Shown: positions 1-8,499 of the stretch, piece by piece | Layout of the letters: every line of letters starts with the position of its first letter | Numbering within the stretch: the stretch's first letter is position 1 | NCBI RefSeq assembly: GCF_016860545.1 | Contig: NZ_BNEB01000002.1 | Location: 992,001-1,056,000 of the forward strand | DNA from: Streptomyces asoensis | GTDB taxonomy: Bacteria; Actinomycetota; Actinomycetes; Streptomycetales; Streptomycetaceae | Direction of reading: 5' to 3' | DNA length: 64,000 bases | Notes under the pieces: model-generated | The model's database searches: none | The model's input: the letters and a program-made list of their open reading frames with translations, nothing else | What the model was told of the DNA's origin: nothing | Made by a program: the position numbers and the translations under genes

Positions 1-1372
1 AGTACGCCTTGCAGCTGCCGCAGGCCTTGAGGGTGAAACTGCCGGTGACCGGACCCGTGTACAGCACCGTCACCTCGTCGGGGCTGTCGTTCTGCACGGT
101 GACGGAGATGCTGCCGCCGGTACGCGTCGTCGGCAGCTTCTTCCCGGCGGCCGGCACGGTCTGCGCGACCTCCGCCGCTATCGCGATCTTCTTCGCCAGC
201 GCCGCGTTCTTGGCGGTCTTGTGCGCGGAGGCGTAGTCGGTCATGGTCTTCTGCGCCGAATCGAAGTCGCCGTCCCGGTACTGGTCCACGCCGCAGGTGT
301 ACGCGCCGGTGTCGGCGCTCGCCGCGGCCCGCAGGGCGTCTCTGTCGAGAGCCGCGCCCGCGTCCGACTGCCCGGCGTCCAGGCCGTCGATCTGCGTGCC
401 GAGCGTGGTGAGCCGCTGCACCGCGGAGCAGGGCTCGGCCCCGCCGAGGTCCTTCTCCGTGCGCACGACGGCCGCCGCGACGGCCGGTTCGACCTTGGCG
501 GCCTGCTCCGACCGCGGGAACGTGGACAGCAGCTCCCCGTACTGCGAGGCCCAGGTGGCCTCCCCGGCCGTCAGCGCCGTCGAGGCGCACTCGTACAGCG
601 AGGTCGCGAGCCGGTCGTCCGGCCAGGTCCGCAGCGCGCCGAGATCCGTCCCCGGCAGGCTTTTGGGGACCGTGCGCAGGTACTTCAGCGGTTCCACCGC
701 CTCGCAGTACTTGCCCTGCGCGTACGGGGCGCCGACCGTCGTGTAGAAGGCCTTCATCCGCGCGGGCACCTGTTCCGCGGCGCGGGAGCCGGGGTGGTCC
801 GACCTGAGGTCCGCGTAGGCGTCCAGCGCCTTGCGGTAGTCGGCCCGGGCCGAGGTGAACGCGCGGTCCCCGGCCGCGCGCACCAGCCGGTCGGCCTCGT
901 CGAGCCGGTCGAGGAGCATCTGCTGGGTCGCCTCGTCACGCGCGTCGTCGTACAGCACGACGCCCCCGGCCGGTCCGACGAGCAGGAGCAGTCCCAGCCC
1001 GAGTGCGAGCGGCGCGTTCCGCAGTCCCGCCAGCGGGGTGCGCAGGCCGACGTACGCGCCGTGCGCCGCCACCGCGGCGAGGAACGCGACGTAGAGGACG
1101 AGCGCGACGCCCGGCACGCCGTCCGGGTCGGCCGGCAGCGCCACGAACAGCAGCACGGCGGTGGCGGCCCAGCACAGCACCATCAGCACCCAGCGGCGCA
1201 CCAGTGCGTAGCCCAGGCCGAGACCGCTGAGGTTGAGCACGGCCACCGCGACGGCCCGCACACCGTCCGCCGGAGCGGGCGGCGGGGACGGCGGCGCCGA
1301 CGGCATGGGTGGTGCGTACGGGAAGGCGTGATGGTTCGTGTCACCGAATCTGCCGTACTGGTCCCCCGACAT
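1..1372 (-). CDS. Putative membrane protein, C-terminus cut by window edge
   Basis: The frame reads from an ATG at 1372, preceded by a GGGGGGAG ribosome binding site, to the window edge without a stop (457 codons visible). The N-terminus is Pro-rich (about residues 15-35). Four hydrophobic stretches follow, at roughly 39-58, 60-78, 86-105 and 118-137, with Arg-Arg between the first two. Next comes a long soluble part that begins with an acidic DDARDEATQQ-type helix. Near the cut end the protein becomes Thr/Val-rich and beta-like, with two cysteines three residues apart (CGSC). I do not recognise the family. The layout suggests a membrane-anchored protein with an external or cytosolic helical plus beta-sandwich domain. 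It looks monocistronic and is separated by about 210 bp from the next gene. Confidence 0.75.
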   Translation of the reverse strand, partial: MSGDQYGRFGDTNHHAFPYAPPMPSAPPSPPPAPADGVRAVAVAVLNLSGLGLGYALVRRWVLMVLCWAATAVLLFVALPADPDGVPGVALVLYVAFLAAVAAHGAYVGLRTPLAGLRNAPLALGLGLLLLVGPAGGVVLYDDARDEATQQMLLDRLDEADRLVRAAGDRAFTSARADYRKALDAYADLRSDHPGSRAAEQVPARMKAFYTTVGAPYAQGKYCEAVEPLKYLRTVPKSLPGTDLGALRTWPDDRLATSLYECASTALTAGEATWASQYGELLSTFPRSEQAAKVEPAVAAAVVRTEKDLGGAEPCSAVQRLTTLGTQIDGLDAGQSDAGAALDRDALRAAASADTGAYTCGVDQYRDGDFDSAQKTMTDYASAHKTAKNAALAKKIAIAAEVAQTVPAAGKKLPTTRTGGSISVTVQNDSPDEVTVLYTGPVTGSFTLKACGSCKAY

Positions 1373-1583
1373 GGCGGCTCCCCCCGGTCAACTGCGTCCG
1401 CACGTCTACGATTTGTCAGTGTACGGGCGAACGGGACCGGCCGACAGGGGCGAAGGGGTTCCTGCATACGATCTGTGACCTGGGCCGATCCGCGCGGCGG
1501 GCACAGGACGCACACGAAACGGCCGGGCCGCCACGCGGGGGCATGCGTGGCGGCCGCGGCTGCGCTATCGCGTCAGGCATGGG

Positions 1584-2207
1584 TCAGGCCACACCCCCCA
1601 CCGTCTTCTTGCGGCGCAGGGCGTAGAGGCCGGTGCCGGCGACGGCGAGGATGCCGAGTCCGGCCGCGGTCGTGGTGGGGGTGGCGAGGGCGCCGCCTCC
1701 GGTGTGCATGCCGCCGCTGGGCTTGTCGTGCTCCTTGCTCCAGCCGCCTTCGGACTCCTCGTGCCCGCCGTTCCAGGAGTCGTTGCCGTGGCCGCCGGAG
1801 CTGTCCTTGTCCTTGTAGGTCTCCGGGTCGAAGCGGGGGTCCTTGGCCGCGCCGCGGTCACCGCTGTCACCGGTCAGGGCCAGGGCCCCGCCGCCGGTGT
1901 GCATGCCGCCGCTGGGCTTGCCGTGCTCCTTGCCGTGCTCCTCCTTCTCCTCCTTGCCGTGCTCCTCCTTGCCGTGGTCTTCCTTGCCGTGGTCTTCCTT
2001 GGCGTGGTCTTCCTTGGCGGTGGAGTCCTCCTCCTTGGCGGTGGAGTCCTCCTGGCTGTCGTGGTCGGTGCTGTACGAGGAGGTGTCCTCCTTGCTGTAG
2101 GAAGAGTCGTCGTGGTCCGTGTCACCGGCTGCGTAGGCGCCCGGGGCGCCGATGGCGAGGGCGGCCGAGGCCGCCGCGGTGGCCAGGATCATGCGAGCTG
2201 AACGCAT
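1584..2207 (-). CDS. Secreted, repeat-rich surface protein with LAxTG-type motif
   Basis: This 207-aa protein starts at the ATG at 2207, which follows a GAAGGACC site; an upstream in-frame ATG at 2258 has no such site. Residues 1-27 form a Sec signal peptide ending AYA-A. Residues 30-97 are a highly charged low-complexity tract of KEDHG/KEEHG repeats. A 17-residue block (EHxKPSGGMHTGGGALA) occurs twice, at 94-110 and 159-175, and the two DNA copies are nearly identical. The first copy runs into LALTG (109-113), which fits the LAxTG sorting motif of actinobacterial class E sortases. The second copy continues as LATPT and is followed by a hydrophobic helix (181-197) and RRKK, the usual layout of a wall-sorting tail. 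Inference: a cell-wall-attached or membrane-retained surface protein. Its function is unknown. Confidence 0.75.
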   Translation of the reverse strand: MRSARMILATAAASAALAIGAPGAYAAGDTDHDDSSYSKEDTSSYSTDHDSQEDSTAKEEDSTAKEDHAKEDHGKEDHGKEEHGKEEKEEHGKEHGKPSGGMHTGGGALALTGDSGDRGAAKDPRFDPETYKDKDSSGGHGNDSWNGGHEESEGGWSKEHDKPSGGMHTGGGALATPTTTAAGLGILAVAGTGLYALRRKKTVGGVA

Positions 2208-2320
2208 CTGATGGTCCTTCCGTCGCGACCGGGCAGCCGACACCTCGTCAGCTGACACGACCCGGTCCGACGTGATCCACCGTCAGTCAGGGCGTGCCTC
2301 TCCACCACTCGGGGCGATCA

Positions 2321-2336
2321 GCCGGGTGAACCCGGC
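2321..2336. terminator. Short GC hairpin
   Basis: GCCGGGT and ACCCGGC form a perfect 7-bp stem with a 2-nt loop, about 130 bp beyond the stop of the alpha/beta hydrolase that reads leftwards and ahead of the surface-protein gene. There is no T tract, as is usual in Streptomyces. It could be a weak terminator or a fortuitous hairpin. Confidence 0.3.
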
Positions 2337-2467
2337 GGCCCCTGCGCCGCCCACGCCGTCCAACCCTCATTCCCGCGGCGACCACTCCGCCGGAGCAGCG
2401 GTACGGCGGTCCCCGGGGTGAACGGCACCGGCGCCCCGGACTCCGCCGGCTCCCTCGTCTCCCGGGC

Positions 2468-3340
2468 TCAGTCACCGAGGGGCGCGGCGGGCCGGTCCAG
2501 GACGGCCAGCAGCCGGTCGGCGAACTCCCGCGGGCACTCGACGGCCCCGAGGTGGCCGCCGGGGAACTCCTCCAGGCGTGATCCCAGGAGCTCCGCGAGG
2601 CGGGCGGCCGGCCCGTACAGCGGTGTCTGAAGGCGGGAGTCGCGCCCCGCGGCGGGCACCAGCCGGTGTGCCACGGGCCGCAGGGACGCGAGATCGGGCA
2701 CGGCCGAGGAGAACGAACGGAGCACCCTTCCCAGGAAGACCGGCAGGTTGGCGTGCATCCGCGGGGCCATCTCCGCTATTGCGGGCGGCAGTTCCGTCGC
2801 GGGGACGGGCGCACGCTCGACCGCTCCGTGCGCCAGCCCCTCACCCAGGCGGGCCATGGCCGCCTCGGCGCCCCGGGTGCGGAGCAGCTCGCGCACCTCG
2901 GCGAACAGGGCCCGGTGCGGGGCCGGGTCCGGCAGGAGCTCCAGCAGCGGCGGCTCGTGCGCGACGACCCGGCGCAGCCGCCGCGGATGCCTGGCCAGCA
3001 GGTCCACCGCGACCACGGCGCCGGAGCTGCAACCGAGGACGACCGCCTCCTCGTCCGGGGCGAGCAGGTCGAGCAGCCTGCGGGCGTCGTCGCTCCACAC
3101 CGAGACCTCCTCGTCGGCGCCGATCGCGTCCGGCGGGGCGGTCAGCGGGCTGCGGGACAGGCCGCGCGGGTCGTACGAGACCACCGTGTAGCGGGTGGCC
3201 AGCAGCGGTGCCATCCCCGCGTACAGTCCGGCGTCCCCCGCGCCGCCGGGAATGAGCAGCAGGACCGGCCCGCTGCCGAGCGTCTCGTAGTGGAGGGTGG
3301 CGCCGGGCACGGCCAGAGTGCCGGTCCGCTGCGGATGCAT
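2468..3340 (-). CDS. Alpha/beta hydrolase fold protein
   Basis: A 290-aa single-domain cytosolic alpha/beta hydrolase; no signal peptide is seen. The ATG at 3340 lies 6 nt behind GGAGCG and begins MHPQRTG. Visible fold marks are the oxyanion strand LLLIPGGAG near residue 28, the nucleophile elbow GCSSG (the second Ser) near residue 110, an acid-bearing region after strand 7, and a C-terminal GGHLGAVE that supplies the catalytic His. The open frame extends far upstream, but that part has no coding character and crosses the promoter region. The substrate cannot be told from sequence. It is divergent from the AfsR-like gene at 3557, and the 216-bp gap between them holds a short inverted repeat. 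Confidence 0.85.
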   Translation of the reverse strand: MHPQRTGTLAVPGATLHYETLGSGPVLLLIPGGAGDAGLYAGMAPLLATRYTVVSYDPRGLSRSPLTAPPDAIGADEEVSVWSDDARRLLDLLAPDEEAVVLGCSSGAVVAVDLLARHPRRLRRVVAHEPPLLELLPDPAPHRALFAEVRELLRTRGAEAAMARLGEGLAHGAVERAPVPATELPPAIAEMAPRMHANLPVFLGRVLRSFSSAVPDLASLRPVAHRLVPAAGRDSRLQTPLYGPAARLAELLGSRLEEFPGGHLGAVECPREFADRLLAVLDRPAAPLGD

Positions 3341-3401
3341 CGCTCGCTCCAGTGAAGGTCGTGGGTCATGGGCCGTGCGGGCTCGCCGCCCCTCGGCTTT
3401 T

Positions 3402-3416
3402 CCTAGTATCCCTAGG
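3402..3416. promoter_or_regulatory. Inverted repeat in divergent promoter region
   Basis: CCTAG, five bases, then CTAGG, inside an unusually AT-rich patch between the divergent hydrolase and AfsR-like genes. A TTGACT hexamer reads rightwards at about 3420, directly after it. The position suits an operator overlapping divergent promoters. No dedicated MerR- or TetR-type gene is adjacent. Confidence 0.35.
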
Positions 3417-3556
3417 TTTTTGACTAGCTCTACCAGGTTTCTGGATTCCGCTGGTTCCATGACCCCTGAACAGGGCGAACGGATTGCCCGTAACTCTGGG
3501 TAACTCCTCGGCTGTCGTACAGTCGGAGCCGGGGAGGAAGAGCGGAGGGGGGCGAC

Positions 3557-6490
3557 GTGCCGCTGGAGCCGGTGGAGCCGGTGGAGCCGGTGCGGTTCAC
3601 GGTCCTGGGGGCCGTGCGGGTCCTCCGGGGCGACGCGGAGCTGGAGCCCGGGGGACCGCAGGAGCGGGCCTTCCTGGCGCTGCTGCTGGTGGCGGCGGGA
3701 CGTCCGGTGGCCCTGGGCGAGATCGTCGACGTGCTCTGGGGCACCGATCCGCCGCACAGCGCGGTCAACGTGGTCCGGCGGCACGTGGGATCGCTGCGCC
3801 GGCTGCTGGAGCCCGGCCTCGCCGCCCGTGCCGAGGGGCGCTGGCTGCTGCGGGAGGCGGGCGGCTACCGGCTGGTGACCGACGCCGGCTCGTCGGACCT
3901 GGTGCGGTTCCGCGCGCTCGGCGAGGAGGCGCGGCGGAGCGCGGACCGGTCACCGGCTCGGGCGCTCGAACTCCTCACCACGGCGCTGTCGCTGTGGCAG
4001 GGGCCGCTCGCCGCCGGTGTCCCGCAGCGGGCCCGGGCGCATCCCCTGTTCGAGGCGGTGGACCGCGAGCGGTCGGCGGTCCTGCGCCGCGCGACGGACC
4101 TCGCCCTGCGCGTCGGCGCGCCGGACCTGGTCCTGGACGAACTGCGGACCGCCGCCGCACGGCACCCCCTCGACGAACCCCTCCAGGCGGGACTGCTCCT
4201 CGCGCTCACGGCGGCCGGCCGCCGCCCGGAGGCCCTGGCCGCCTACGAGGCCGTACGCGCGCGACTGGCCGAGGAACTGGGCATCGACCCCGGCGCGCAC
4301 CTGCGCGAAGCGCACGACGCGGTGCTGCGCGAAATGCCCGGCACCGGCACCGGCACCGGCACCGGCACCGGGCAAGGCGCCCCGGCGCAGGCGGCCCCGC
4401 CCGCTCCGCCGCAGCCGTCGCCGTCACCCTCCGCTCTGTCGTCGGCTCTGCCGCCGCCCGCCCAACTGCCGCACGACATCGTGGGTTTCACCGGACGCCG
4501 GGCCGAGCTCGACGAGGCCTTCGCGCTGTCCGGAGCGGACGCCCCGGGAGCCGGGACCGTCGTGATCAGCGCCATCGGCGGTATGGCGGGCATCGGCAAG
4601 ACCACCCTCGCGGTGCACTGGGCGCACCGGGTCGCCGACCGGTTCCCCGACGGGCAGCTCTACGTCAACCTGCGCGGCTTCGACCCGTCCGGTGCCGTCC
4701 TGGACCCCGGTGAGGCCGTACGCGGCTTCCTCGACGCGCTCGGCGTGCCGCCCGAACGCATCCCGCACGGCGTCGACGCGCAGGCCGCGCTGTACCGCGG
4801 CGTGCTCGCCGGCCGACGGGTCCTCGTCGTGCTCGACAACGCGCGGGACACCGAGCAGGTACGGCCGCTGCTTCCGGCGTCACCCGGCTGTCTGGCCATC
4901 GTCACCAGCCGCGACGAGCTGGCGGGCCTCGTCGCGGCCCACGGCGCCCGCTCACTGACCCTGCGTCCGTTCGACGCCGTCCAGGCACGGGCGTTCCTGG
5001 AGCGCCGGCTGGGCGCGGAGCGGGTCGCGGCCGAGCCGGGGGCGGCCGACGAGATCAGCGAGCTGTGCGCGGGACTGCCCCTCGCCCTGGCCTGCGTGGC
5101 CGCCCGGGCCGCCGCGCACCCGCACTTCCCCCTCGCCTCCGTCGCCGCCGAACTGCGTGAGGCGCACGGCAGTCTCGACGCCTTCGCCCGCACCGACGCC
5201 TCGGTGGACGTCGGCACGGTCTTCTCCTGGTCCACGCGCGCGGTCTCGCCCGCGGCCGCGCGGCTGTTCCGGCTGCTCGCCCTGCACCCGGGCCCGGACT
5301 TCTCCCTCCCCGGCGCGGCCGCCCTCGCGGGGCTGACCGTACGGCGGACGCGGCCCCTGCTGGCCGAGCTGACGGGTCTGCACCTCGTCACCGAACACCA
5401 GCCGGGCCGCCACGCCTTCCACGACCTCCTGCGCGCCCACGCCGGTGAACTCGTCCACGAACGGGACACCGCGGCCGACCGCGCGGCGGCCCTGGAACGG
5501 CTGCACCACCACTACCTGCACACCGCCCACGTCGCGGACCGGCTGCTGGCGCCCAACGCCGATCCGCTGCCCCCGCCGCCCGCACCCGAGGGCGTCCACC
5601 CCGAAGCCCTCGCCGACGACGACCGGGCCCTGGCCTGGCTCACCGCCGAGCACGCGGTGCTGCTCGCCGTGGTCGAGTCCGCCGCGGCGTCGCGGCACCC
5701 CGCGCAGGAACGTATCGCCTGTCAACTGGCCTGGTCCCTGGAGCCGTTCTTCGACCGGCGCGGACACTGGCACGACGGGCTCGCCGCGCAGCGCACCGCG
5801 CTGGACGCCGCCCGGCGGCTCGCCGACCCGGCGCTGGAGGCCCGCGGCCTGCGCGGACTGGCCCGCGTGGAGGGCCGGCTCGGGCTGCACGCGCGGGCCG
5901 TCCCCCGGCTGGAACGGGCCCTGGACCTGTTCGCCGAGCTGGGCGACGACACCGGCCGCGCGCACACCCACCGGAGCCTCGGCTGGGAGTGCGACCAACG
6001 CGGCGACCTGACCGGCGCCCTGCGTCACAACCAGGTCGCCCTGGAGTTGTTCCGCGCCCTCGGCGACCGCGCCGCGCAGGCCAGTGTCCTGAACTCGGTC
6101 GGCTGGTACCACGCGCTGCTCGGCGAGTACCGGCACGCCCTGACGCACTGTTTCGAGGCGCTCACCATGCTCCAGCAACTCGGCGACCGCTACGGCCAGG
6201 CCGCCACCTGGGACAGCATCGCCTACGCCCACCACCATCTCGGCCGCCACCCGCACGCGCTCCTCGGCTACCGCAACGCCCTCGCCCTGCTGCGCGACCT
6301 CGGAGTGCCGTACGTCGAGGCCGACATCCTGGTCCGGGTCGGCGACACCCACCTCGCCACCGGCGACCACGAGAGCGCCCGCGCCGCGTGGCAGGAGGCA
6401 CTCGTCCTCCTGCGGGGCCTGGACCACCCCGACGCCGAGGCGGTCGAGGCACGGCTCGCCGCACGGGACGGTCACGCCGGTGCCGTCTGA
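3557..6490 (+). CDS. AfsR/SARP-type transcriptional regulator with NB-ARC ATPase and TPR domains
   Basis: 977 aa, GTG start at 3557 with GGAGGGG just upstream. Domain order: OmpR-like winged helix (about 12-95), bacterial transcriptional activation domain BTAD (about 100-246), a Gly-Thr/Pro linker, an NB-ARC STAND ATPase (about 305-600) with Walker A GIGKTT near residue 347 and a Walker-B-like VLVVLDNAR, then a long C-terminal set of TPR-like helices (about 740-960). This is the architecture of AfsR, a phospho-dependent activator of secondary metabolism. The length is near that of AfsR. No kinase or AfsS-like gene is adjacent, so I call it AfsR-like only. The stop overlaps the next gene by 11 nt. 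The linker is encoded by a perfect hexanucleotide repeat. Confidence 0.9.
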   Translation: MPLEPVEPVEPVRFTVLGAVRVLRGDAELEPGGPQERAFLALLLVAAGRPVALGEIVDVLWGTDPPHSAVNVVRRHVGSLRRLLEPGLAARAEGRWLLREAGGYRLVTDAGSSDLVRFRALGEEARRSADRSPARALELLTTALSLWQGPLAAGVPQRARAHPLFEAVDRERSAVLRRATDLALRVGAPDLVLDELRTAAARHPLDEPLQAGLLLALTAAGRRPEALAAYEAVRARLAEELGIDPGAHLREAHDAVLREMPGTGTGTGTGTGQGAPAQAAPPAPPQPSPSPSALSSALPPPAQLPHDIVGFTGRRAELDEAFALSGADAPGAGTVVISAIGGMAGIGKTTLAVHWAHRVADRFPDGQLYVNLRGFDPSGAVLDPGEAVRGFLDALGVPPERIPHGVDAQAALYRGVLAGRRVLVVLDNARDTEQVRPLLPASPGCLAIVTSRDELAGLVAAHGARSLTLRPFDAVQARAFLERRLGAERVAAEPGAADEISELCAGLPLALACVAARAAAHPHFPLASVAAELREAHGSLDAFARTDASVDVGTVFSWSTRAVSPAAARLFRLLALHPGPDFSLPGAAALAGLTVRRTRPLLAELTGLHLVTEHQPGRHAFHDLLRAHAGELVHERDTAADRAAALERLHHHYLHTAHVADRLLAPNADPLPPPPAPEGVHPEALADDDRALAWLTAEHAVLLAVVESAAASRHPAQERIACQLAWSLEPFFDRRGHWHDGLAAQRTALDAARRLADPALEARGLRGLARVEGRLGLHARAVPRLERALDLFAELGDDTGRAHTHRSLGWECDQRGDLTGALRHNQVALELFRALGDRAAQASVLNSVGWYHALLGEYRHALTHCFEALTMLQQLGDRYGQAATWDSIAYAHHHLGRHPHALLGYRNALALLRDLGVPYVEADILVRVGDTHLATGDHESARAAWQEALVLLRGLDHPDAEAVEARLAARDGHAGAV
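4340..4369 (+). repeat. GGCACC hexanucleotide repeat, five units
   Basis: Five exact GGCACC units inside the AfsR-like gene encode (Gly-Thr)5 in the linker between the BTAD and NB-ARC domains. A 6-bp unit can change number without breaking the frame, so linker length may vary between strains. Confidence 0.8.
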
Positions 6491-8393
6491 TGCCCGGGCC
6501 GCGTCCCCCGCGGCCCGGCCCCGGCAGGGGATGCGCTTCGAACTGCTGGGCCCCGTACGGCTGTGGCGGGACGGGCACGAGCTCGATCCCGGCTTCCCCC
6601 AGCAACGCGCCCTGCTGGCCCTGCTCCTGATCCACGCGGGCCGGCCGGTGCCGACGGCCGAGATCCTGGACGTGCTGTGGGCGCAGCGGCCGCCCGTGAG
6701 CGCGCCGAACGTGGTGCGGCGCTACGTCGCCGCGTTGCGGCGGCTGCTCGAACCGGGGTCGCCGCCGCGCACCCCGGGCCCGCGTCTGCCGCGCCGCACC
6801 GGGGGCCACCTCCTGGAGGCGGACCCCGACGAGGTCGACCTGCTGCGCTTTCGCGAACGGACCCGGGAGGGCAAGCGGGCGGCGGCCACCGGACGTGCCG
6901 GGACGGCGGCCCGGCAGTTCGTCCTGGCGCTGGGGGAGTGGCGGGGGCCCGTCGCGATGGGCGTGCCGGCCTCCGTGCGCGACCACGCGCAGTTCGCCGC
7001 CGTGCAGCGCGAACTCCTCGAGACGGCCCGGCTGGCGGCCGACGCGGCGCTGCTGTGCGGGCGCGCGGAGCAGGTGCTCCCCGTGCTGCGCCGGGCTGCC
7101 GTGCACGATCCTCTCGACGAGCCGCTGCACGCCAGGCTGGTGCTGACCCTCGCCGCGAGCGGGCTCCAGGCGGAGGCACTGCGGGCCTACGACGACGTCC
7201 GCCTCCGCCTCGGCCGCGAACTGGGCCTCGCGCCGGGGCCGGAACTGGCGGCGGCGCACGCGCGCGTCCTGCGCCAGCAGGCGGGACGGCGATCAGCCCA
7301 CGCCCCCCTCCCCACCCCGCCCACGCCCTCGAACCCTCCCCCCGCCACCCGGCCCCCGGCGAACGCCGCCCCACCCCCGACCCCACCGGCACTGACTCCC
7401 GCCGTGCGGCCCGCCTGGCTGCCGTCGGACCCGGCGGTCTTCGTGGGCCGCGAGGCCGAGTCGCGTCGGCTGGACGGTGCCGCCGGTGCGGGGGTCGTGG
7501 TGGTCGCCGGAGCGCCGGGCGTCGGCAAGAGCGCCCTCGCGCTGCGCTGGGCGCACCGGACCGCCGGCCGTTTCCCGGACGGGCGGTTGTTCGTGGCGCT
7601 GCACGGATCCGATCCGGCCCGGCCGGCCGTGCGGCCCGCCGACGCGCTGCGCGCGATGCTGGCGGCGCTCGGCGAGGACGGGCCCCGTCTGCCGGACGGT
7701 CTCGACGCCCTCACCGGCAGGTACCGCACCCTGCTGGCCCGCCGCCGTGTCCTCGTCGTCCTCGACGACGCGGCCGGCACCGCGCAACTGCGCCCGCTGC
7801 TGCCCGCCGGGCCGGGCTGTCTGGCGCTGGTCACCGGCCGCCAGGCCCTGCCCGGCCTGCTCGCCTCGGGAGCACGCCAGCTCCGCCTCGGACCGCCGTC
7901 CGCCGAGGAAGCGCTCGCGCTGCTGGCCGCACGGGTCGGCGCCGGGCGGGCGGCCGCCGAACCCGGGGCCGCCGACGAGATCGTCGCCCGCTGCGGCAGG
8001 TCACCCCTCGCGCTGACCCTCGTCGCCGAGCGCCTCGCCGGCCGGCCGGACGTCCCGCTCGCCTCGGAGGCGGCCGTCCTGCGCGACACGCACGGGACCC
8101 TCGACGCCCTGGACGCCGTCCGGGAGGCCTTCCTCGGCTCCTACCGGCTCCTCCCGCCGGAGCAGGCGCGGCTGTTCCGGATGCTGCCCCGGCTGGGGGA
8201 CGACGGCATCACCGCGTCCCGGGCATCGGCACTCACGGGCCTCCCGGTGCGCCGGGCCCGGCTGCTGCTCGGCGCCCTCGCCGACGCCCACCTGCTCACG
8301 GAGGCCGCCCCGGGCCGCTACACCCTGCACGTCCTGCTGCGCGTGTTCGCCGCGGAGCGCGCCGCGGCCGAGGGCGGCCTGCCCGGCACGTGA
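6480..8393 (+). CDS. Second AfsR/SARP-like regulator, short form without TPR domain
   Basis: 637 aa. A GTG at 6480 overlaps the end of the preceding AfsR-like gene; an ATG at 6531 (MRFELLGPV) is an alternative start right at the first strand of the DNA-binding domain. Domains: OmpR-like winged helix (about 18-105), BTAD (to about 260), a Pro-rich linker (about 270-310), and an NB-ARC ATPase with Walker A GVGKSA near residue 348 and a VLVVLDDAAG Walker-B-like strand. The protein ends after the winged-helix part of the STAND module and has no TPR sensor. It resembles its upstream neighbour throughout, so the pair looks like a tandem duplication with loss of the sensor in one copy. Coupled translation is likely. 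Confidence 0.85.
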   Translation: MPSDARAASPAARPRQGMRFELLGPVRLWRDGHELDPGFPQQRALLALLLIHAGRPVPTAEILDVLWAQRPPVSAPNVVRRYVAALRRLLEPGSPPRTPGPRLPRRTGGHLLEADPDEVDLLRFRERTREGKRAAATGRAGTAARQFVLALGEWRGPVAMGVPASVRDHAQFAAVQRELLETARLAADAALLCGRAEQVLPVLRRAAVHDPLDEPLHARLVLTLAASGLQAEALRAYDDVRLRLGRELGLAPGPELAAAHARVLRQQAGRRSAHAPLPTPPTPSNPPPATRPPANAAPPPTPPALTPAVRPAWLPSDPAVFVGREAESRRLDGAAGAGVVVVAGAPGVGKSALALRWAHRTAGRFPDGRLFVALHGSDPARPAVRPADALRAMLAALGEDGPRLPDGLDALTGRYRTLLARRRVLVVLDDAAGTAQLRPLLPAGPGCLALVTGRQALPGLLASGARQLRLGPPSAEEALALLAARVGAGRAAAEPGAADEIVARCGRSPLALTLVAERLAGRPDVPLASEAAVLRDTHGTLDALDAVREAFLGSYRLLPPEQARLFRMLPRLGDDGITASRASALTGLPVRRARLLLGALADAHLLTEAAPGRYTLHVLLRVFAAERAAAEGGLPGT

Positions 8394-8421
8394 CGGCGAC
8401 GTCACTTCGGCGACGTCACTT
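8394..8421. repeat. Two perfect 14-bp direct repeats ahead of AraC gene
   Basis: The unit CGGCGACGTCACTT occurs twice back to back, immediately after the stop of the short AfsR-like gene. A degenerate third copy (CGTTGTCACTCTT) follows. Each unit contains the palindromic core GACGTC. Tandem direct repeats with helical spacing are the usual binding layout of SARP and AraC proteins, and both kinds of gene flank the site. Confidence 0.6.
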
Positions 8422-8499
8422 CGTTGTCACTCTTTTTGCACATCCGCCGAACTACCGTCCGAGCACGTGATCGACGGTCCCCGGAGGCTATGGCGGAAG

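Noticed and set aside
221..2275. 684-codon open frame on the plus strand
   Set aside because: It runs antisense to the left membrane protein and the surface-protein gene. Its product is a featureless Arg/Gly/Pro mix typical of the non-coding strand in high-GC DNA.
3557..8393. STAND-type antiphage proteins (Avs-like)
   Set aside because: Both have an N-terminal OmpR-like/BTAD pair and no effector nuclease or protease, so they are SARP/AfsR regulators.
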